Below, piece after piece: positions 59,708-64,000 of a stretch of DNA of 64,000 bases; positions within the stretch are counted from its first letter, which is position 1, and every line of letters starts with the position of its first letter. A model generated the notes under the pieces. The model did not search any database. It had not been told where the DNA came from and saw only the letters and a list, made by a program, of their open reading frames with translations. Position numbers and translations under genes: made by a program. Source of the DNA: Clostridium sp. OF03-18AA (GTDB taxonomy: Bacteria > Bacillota > Clostridia > Lachnospirales > Lachnospiraceae); the NCBI RefSeq assembly GCF_003478035.1, contig NZ_QUEP01000001.1:186001-250000 (forward strand), written 5' to 3'.

Positions 59708-60604
59708 TCAGGCTTTGCGGAATGTCCGGCAGAATTCCAGAAATTCTCGCAGGGTATCAGGAACATCCTGTGGATGATAACAGAATCCGATCACGCGTTT
59801 CGGAATCGGGATATCAAGCGGGATCTCGATAAGCGTACCGTTTTTCAGATCATCTTCGATGAAGTCTTTGATGACGCAGCCGATCCCGAGTCCGATCCGG
59901 GAGAACTCGATGAGGAGTTCCATGTCAGTCGTCTCGAGGATCTGGTTGATCTCGATCTGATTGTCGGACAGGTAGGCATCGACGTGTTTCCGGCTCATGT
60001 TGGAGCGGTTTAAGAGCATGATATTTCCGGTCTTAAAGATATCCGGGTCGTTTCCTTCTCTTAAATGAAGATTCTCCAGGTAGGCAGGCGTACAGACGAA
60101 GATGTCGCTGATCTCCATTAGGGGCTGGAAGTGGAGTCCTTTTCTGTTTTTTGGCTCAGCGACAAGGCCGATATCGATCTTTCTGGCATCGAGCATGTCG
60201 AGTGTCTGGTAGGTGGACTGGCTCTCGATGGCGATGTTTACATGTGGATATTTTCCGATAAATCCTTTTAAGTAGGGGAGGAGGACGTATTTACACAGGG
60301 TGTTGCTGACGCCGATCTTTAAGTTTCCGATATGGAAGTCATGGATCCGTTTGAGTTCGCGTTCGCCGTGACCGATGGAGTCGAAGGCTGTGTTCACATG
60401 CTGGAAGAGGATGGTTCCTTCTCTTGTGAGCTGGACTCCGCGGGAGTTTCGGTTGAAGAGTCTGGTTCCGAGGCTTTCTTCAAGTTTGCTGATGGCTTTG
60501 CTGATGGCGGGCTGGCTGATGTAGAGTTCTTTGGCAGCCCGGGAGATGTTGCCGCAGCGGGCTACCTCGTAGAAGATTTTGTATTGTGACAGATGTTGTT
60601 CCAT
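59708..60604 (-). CDS. LysR-family regulator
   Basis: A 298-residue protein. HTH at residues 1-60 (YKIFYEVARCGNISRAAKEL, QPAISKAISKLEESLG), then the effector domain. No divergent partner gene is adjacent, because a palindromic element follows upstream. Its target cannot be named. Confidence 0.88.
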   Translation of the reverse strand: MEQHLSQYKIFYEVARCGNISRAAKELYISQPAISKAISKLEESLGTRLFNRNSRGVQLTREGTILFQHVNTAFDSIGHGERELKRIHDFHIGNLKIGVSNTLCKYVLLPYLKGFIGKYPHVNIAIESQSTYQTLDMLDARKIDIGLVAEPKNRKGLHFQPLMEISDIFVCTPAYLENLHLREGNDPDIFKTGNIMLLNRSNMSRKHVDAYLSDNQIEINQILETTDMELLIEFSRIGLGIGCVIKDFIEDDLKNGTLIEIPLDIPIPKRVIGFCYHPQDVPDTLREFLEFCRTFRKA

Positions 60605-61064
60605 GAAAATACCGCTGTCCTGTCAGGGACCGCAGGAACATAACCCCCTTTCATATGTGGTATTCGTATTATTTATAGCTATTATAATGAATGGGGGTGG
60701 GGATGTCAATATGAAATTGATGGCGAAAGGTACGCGCCGGTCGGCCTCCGGCTCCGGGCACTCGGGATTTTAGGGGCGGTTCCTCTAGACTTGCGGAAGA
60801 ATGCTAAGGGCGGAGAAGATGGGACACAACTCGCTGCGCTCAAACAAGTGTCCCATCTCCTCCAACGCATTCTCCCGCGAGCCAAGAGGAAGCCAAGCCC
60901 CTGAAATCAGGCACCCGGATCCGGAGGCCGGCCGGCGCTGAAATTGGCTGTGCTGGGTGGGGATCGCAGGCGCTGCGCTGTGCGATCCTGGATAGTGGTG
61001 ATGTCAGATGCGGTATGTTTTGAAGATTTCTGATATCTGGTACTGGACTGTGTGCAATCCTGGC
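60605..61064. other. Gap filled by palindromic element and a hairpin
   Basis: Besides the element at 60734-60938 there is GGATCGCA...TGCGATCC (60961-60988). A -10-like TATAAT (60680s, plus strand reading) lies just before the element. No gene is seen. Confidence 0.45.
60734..60938. repeat. Long palindromic element, copy 2 (205 bp)
   Basis: Outer arms GCGCCGGTCGGCCTCCGG / CCGGAGGCCGGCCGGCGC (one T-G) close it. Inward: GATTTTAGGGGC/GCCCCTGAAATC, GGTTCCTCT/AGAGGAAGCC, then GGAGAAGATGGGACAC (60812-60827) with its near-complement (60848-60863). The loop reads AACTCGCTGCGCTCAAACAA, one base different from copy 1. CTAAGGGCG on the left arm is also shared. Confidence 0.83.
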
Positions 61065-61955
61065 TTAGGCGATCGCACAGAGGCCCAGTTCTTTTTTGAG
61101 GATTTCATCGACGGAGTCGAGGATTCTGAGGTGTGTCTCGAGATCGAGGTGGTCTACGGTCATTTCATTTTTTCGGGTGCAGCCGTCGACGCTGCCTGCG
61201 GCTACGGCGAGACGGAGAGATTCGGTCTCTTCGGCGCGGGTCGGGAGCAGGCTCTTCTCGGCGAGGAGGGAGCAGAGGGCGGCGATGCCGATACCCCACC
61301 AGTTGGAGACGCCGCTTGCGAGTGTGAGATCGGCGGCTTCGGCGGTGCAGATCTTATCTCCGAACGGGACAAATGTCTCGATCACATTCCGGTAGGTTCC
61401 CATTCCCATTTCGTTTCCGCCGTCACCGATGGAGATCGTGACTGCTCCGGCTTTTTTTGCCTCGGAGAGGAAGAGGGCGGAGTCGGTGATCATGTCGTCG
61501 AGGACTTCACCGCGCATGCTGTGATAGTGGCCATTGGCGGCTTTTCCTGGGCGTTCTAAGGAGATGAAGTGGGTCGGGGAGAAGTTTTTGATGCAGCTTC
61601 GGATGAAGTCTTCGGTGTCTGTTTTTGGCAGCATCATGAGTTTTGCTTTAGGTGCGCGGTAGCAGACGACGTCGCTCACGATGGAGAAGGCGGGTTCGTC
61701 GGTGATCACGAGGACGGAGACGCCGAGTGCTGTCAGGGCGGCGGCGATATCGGCGATGCCGAGAGGTCCGTCTGTCTCGCCTACATAGGTTCCGTCTTCA
61801 AGGCGGACCGGGAAACCGGTGAGAAGGATCACGCGGCGGGCAGTGGAGAGTGTTTCAAGTGTTTCACGGATCGGGTTGTCCGGCAGTGCTTTTAAGAGTC
61901 CGCGGTTTCCGAAGTCCTGTTTCATAATGGTATCCAGATCTTTAAAGAATGTCAT
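61065..61955 (-). CDS. DUF4392 family protein (D-glutamate cyclase-like)
   Basis: A 296-residue protein. TARRVILLTGFPV, ETDGPLGIADIAAAL, FISLERPGKAANGHYHSMRG and SIGDGGNEMGMG are hallmarks of DUF4392, which is related to the mitochondrial D-glutamate cyclase. It probably acts on a small amino or hydroxy acid. ATG 61955 is preferred since GGAGG lies eight bases upstream. Confidence 0.85.
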   Translation of the reverse strand: MTFFKDLDTIMKQDFGNRGLLKALPDNPIRETLETLSTARRVILLTGFPVRLEDGTYVGETDGPLGIADIAAALTALGVSVLVITDEPAFSIVSDVVCYRAPKAKLMMLPKTDTEDFIRSCIKNFSPTHFISLERPGKAANGHYHSMRGEVLDDMITDSALFLSEAKKAGAVTISIGDGGNEMGMGTYRNVIETFVPFGDKICTAEAADLTLASGVSNWWGIGIAALCSLLAEKSLLPTRAEETESLRLAVAAGSVDGCTRKNEMTVDHLDLETHLRILDSVDEILKKELGLCAIA

Positions 61956-62458
61956 GTTCATATCCTCCAATTGATGATCGGGCTGCAGGGAAGCGGAGAT
62001 GGGATCGCCTGGGACGGTCCGGGGCTTTTGCGGCAGCGCGAATGTGATGAGAAGGAGAATGCTTTTTTCGTATCAGGGCAACAAAAAAAGCCACTGATCC
62101 CCTTGTTGGAAGATTCATGGCTCTTATTTACGGTGGGAGCATCCGGGCAGGAGTCCCGATAAATAAAAGAATCTGTTTTTGTATCTTTAGTTTAGTGGAA
62201 ATGGGTGGAAATGTCAATGGAAAAAGGGAAATTCCGGTGGTATAATAAGCAGCAAAGTTACTTTTTATGGGTAGGAATTTTCTGAACTGAAAATTCCGTA
62301 TGATACTGTTATGACCGCAGATTTTGCCGATTCGGAATGCGAAGTATCGGCAAAATCCTGTTACAGTGCGCGGGCATGGAGTGCCCGTGTACTGTAACGC
62401 AGTAAGGTTATAAGTTGATCAATGGAAGTACAGAGTTTTGGGAAAAGGGGAATACATT
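61956..62458. other. Intergenic region with a row of three hairpins
   Basis: The hairpin cluster at 62274-62398 fills the right half. The left half holds the DUF4392 promoter and a weak hairpin near 62084-62130. TATAAT occurs at 62240-62245. No gene. Confidence 0.5.
62274..62398. repeat. Three consecutive hairpins, first is dispersed repeat copy 2
   Basis: Hairpin 1 (62274-62299): GGAATTTTCTGAACTGAAAA plus TTCCGT, as at 28652. Hairpin 2: GATTTTGCCGAT (62320-62331) / ATCGGCAAAATC (62346-62357). Hairpin 3: GTTACAGTGCGCGGGCA (62360-62376) / TGCCCGTGTACTGTAAC (62382-62398), 17 pairs with two G-T. Together an RNA copy would be almost fully folded. Confidence 0.7.
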
Positions 62459-62800
62459 ATGGAGAACAGGAACACGATCCTCGTGGTCGGCCAGGCGAAG
62501 CCGAGCAAAGAGGATGCGATCTACAATCTGCACGGGGAATTTTATATCAGTCTGATCGTGGAGCGGGAGACTGGAAAAATTTTGGAGCTGGACTGCAATA
62601 CGATCCTGGATGTGACAAAGCGGTTTGTGGCATCGATGTTTGTCGGAAAAAGTTTAAAGACGGATATTCCGGCGATCGAGAAGGAGATCCGGGAGCGGTA
62701 TTTTGCGCTGACGCAAAAGCCTCTGATCGCGTGTATGAAGGACGCGTGCAACCGGTATCTCACGGCAATCGGGGAGAATTGTCCGCAGAAGAAGAGCTGA
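62459..62800 (+). CDS. DUF3870 family protein
   Basis: A 113-residue protein. ILVVGQAKPS, ISLIVERETGKILELDCNTI, ATRFV-like TKRFVASMFVGKSL and CNRYLTAIGE are typical of DUF3870. Function unknown; related genes often stand near amino-acid or carbamate metabolism genes. ATG 62459 is chosen, after AAAGGGG. Confidence 0.82.
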   Translation: MENRNTILVVGQAKPSKEDAIYNLHGEFYISLIVERETGKILELDCNTILDVTKRFVASMFVGKSLKTDIPAIEKEIRERYFALTQKPLIACMKDACNRYLTAIGENCPQKKS

Positions 62801-63188
62801 GGAGACTGAAAAGATGCAGGAATGTCTGATCAGACTGAGCTGAACGACCGGTTAAAGGAACTTTTAACAGAGCAGAGATGAGAACTATAACATAATTGTA
62901 TAGATCTGGAAACAAAAGAGTATAAATTTTAACATTCTTAAGCCGGAGCTTGTCTCCGGCTGTTTTTTTCTTGTTTTTTCCGGGATGGATTGACAAGGGG
63001 AAAAAACATGATAAAGTTATGAATGCTGTTTTTCAAAACCCCATGAAAAAGCGGCAGATAGACAGAGGTCTGGCATGAAAAAATGATTCCACAGAAATAT
63101 CCGGGAGACAGGTTTTCTGCGATATGTTGAGAAACATGTGACCCTGTTATCATGAAAATCTAAAGTATGAAAAAGGAGTACCCCACTT
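62801..63188. other. Intergenic region with terminator before the YitT gene
   Basis: Terminator AGCCGGAG-CTTGT-CTCCGGCT with T-run at 62941-62969. Downstream TTGACA near 62991 with a -10-like TAAAGT likely forms the YitT promoter. No gene. Confidence 0.6.
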
Positions 63189-64000
63189 ATGAGTTCGTGG
63201 AATGATGTAACGAAAAAGGTGCGCGGGATGCGGAAAAATTTCGCATTCCGCTGTGCGATTTCTTTTGTGGCAGTTCTGGCATCTGCCCTTTTGCAGTCCT
63301 ATGTGATCCTGGCGTTTATCCGTCCGGCGGGACTTTTGTCCAGCGGATTTACAGGACTTGCGATCCTGATCGACCGAATTACCGAGCTGTACGGATTTTC
63401 CGTATCGACTTCCCTGGCGTTAGTTGTCCTGAATCTCCCGGTCGCACTCATGTGCTGCCGCAGCATTAACGTGAAATTTACCGTATTTTCACTTTTACAG
63501 GTATTTTTTGCCAGCTTTTTCTTAAAAGTCTGCCATTATACCCCGTTGTTTGATGACCTGACCCTGAATGTGATCTTCGGAGGTGTTCTTTATGGACTCT
63601 CTGTTGTTCTCGCACTGAAAGGAAATGCATCGACCGGCGGTACCGACTTTATCGCACTTTATGTCTCAAATAAGACAGGAAAGTCGATCTGGAATTACGT
63701 GTTCATGGGAAATGTCTGCATCCTTGTGATCTTCGGACACATGTTCGGATGGAAATATGCAGGTTATTCGATCCTGTTCCAGTTCATTTCCACAAAGATG
63801 ATCTCCACCTTCCATCACCGCTACGACCGCGTGACCTTACAGATCACGACCGAGAAGGCGGAGGAGATCATGAAAAAGTACGTCAGCCAGTACCACCACG
63901 GAATTTCCTGTGTGGAAGCGATCGGCGGTTACAGCCACAAAAAGATGTATCTGCTCCACACCGTGATCTCTTCCTATGAGATCAACGATATCGTCCAGCT
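63189..64000 (+). CDS. YitT family membrane protein (3' end outside window)
   Basis: At least 270 residues, open to the right edge. Five to six hydrophobic helices lie in the first ~200 residues, with the YitT signature GLLSSGFTGLAILIDR, GGVLYGLSVVLALKGNASTGG and TDFIALYVSNKTGKS. The C-terminal DUF2179 domain is underway (VTLQITTEKAEEIMKKYV). AAAGGAG precedes ATG 63189. Possibly a transporter or channel; no established substrate. Confidence 0.9.
   Translation, partial: MSSWNDVTKKVRGMRKNFAFRCAISFVAVLASALLQSYVILAFIRPAGLLSSGFTGLAILIDRITELYGFSVSTSLALVVLNLPVALMCCRSINVKFTVFSLLQVFFASFFLKVCHYTPLFDDLTLNVIFGGVLYGLSVVLALKGNASTGGTDFIALYVSNKTGKSIWNYVFMGNVCILVIFGHMFGWKYAGYSILFQFISTKMISTFHHRYDRVTLQITTEKAEEIMKKYVSQYHHGISCVEAIGGYSHKKMYLLHTVISSYEINDIVQ

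Noticed and set aside
1-64000. CRISPR arrays, tRNA or rRNA genes, insertion sequences
   Set aside because: No regular repeat-spacer pattern, no tRNA-like T-loop sequence and no transposase frame was found by reading.

Overview
The window looks like chromosome of a low-to-mid GC anaerobic Firmicute, most likely a Lachnospiraceae member. This rests on gene content (GGGtGRT protein with its NifU-like partner, pyrF-pyrK-pyrD-pyrE, MATE, NhaC, YitT, DUF6142-like and VanZ-like proteins), strong AGGAGG-type ribosome binding sites, consensus sigma-A promoters and a T-box leader. The genus cannot be fixed from the sequence alone. A defective prophage occupies roughly the first 19.3 kb.

Positions 1-10.9 kb hold a head-and-tail module of a long-tailed phage, all on the plus strand: portal (cut by the window edge), scaffold, SU10-like major capsid protein, head-tail connector, a DUF2829 (Tad2-like anti-Thoeris) fusion, head-tail joining proteins, gp10-like neck protein, tail terminator, tail tube, two overlapping-type tail chaperones and a 1298-residue tape measure. 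The module stops abruptly there: no distal tail protein, baseplate, holin or lysin follows. Instead come two zinc-ribbon genes with matching promoter palindromes, three tiny ribbon-helix-helix regulators, two antirepressor-type genes and a DUF6809-like gene (10.9-15.1 kb). A minus-strand accessory block follows (HipA-like kinase plus DUF3037-like protein; HExxH peptidase plus a 55-residue protein). After it lie three tail-fibre end fragments in opposing orientations, an XRE regulator and four ACTTGACAA repeats that probably mark the prophage end.

From 19.4 kb the chromosome carries the GGGtGRT pair, an orphan acyl carrier protein, nth, a D-amino acid aminotransferase, a small alarmone synthetase, a tandem GNAT protein, lrgAB, pepF, a nitroreductase, the pyrFKDE operon, a small membrane protein set, an M29-like aminopeptidase and purE/purM/purN/purD (to 40.9 kb). 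The next stretch has an AT-rich orphan membrane protein, a nuclease-ATPase fusion, a T-box-controlled NhaC transporter (specifier reads as lysine), a TIGR04076 protein, an aldo/keto reductase and tcdA. A LysR-controlled divergent locus (DUF6282 hydrolase, MatC-like carrier, isocitrate/isopropylmalate-type dehydrogenase) looks like an organic-acid catabolic unit.

The last part (52.7-64 kb) has an alanine/glycine:cation symporter, a histidine-kinase remnant joined head-on to a second alarmone synthetase, a small regulator island, a MATE exporter, nudC, a LysR regulator, DUF4392, DUF3870 and the start of a YitT protein. Several intergenic regions carry elaborate palindromes. Two ~200-bp elements (36759-36957 and 60734-60938) share a conserved apical loop while their arms differ but still pair within each copy. 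These, the inverted fibre cassettes, the Tad2 fusion and the HipA/DUF3037 pair are the most interesting items. No tRNA, rRNA, CRISPR array or transposase was seen.
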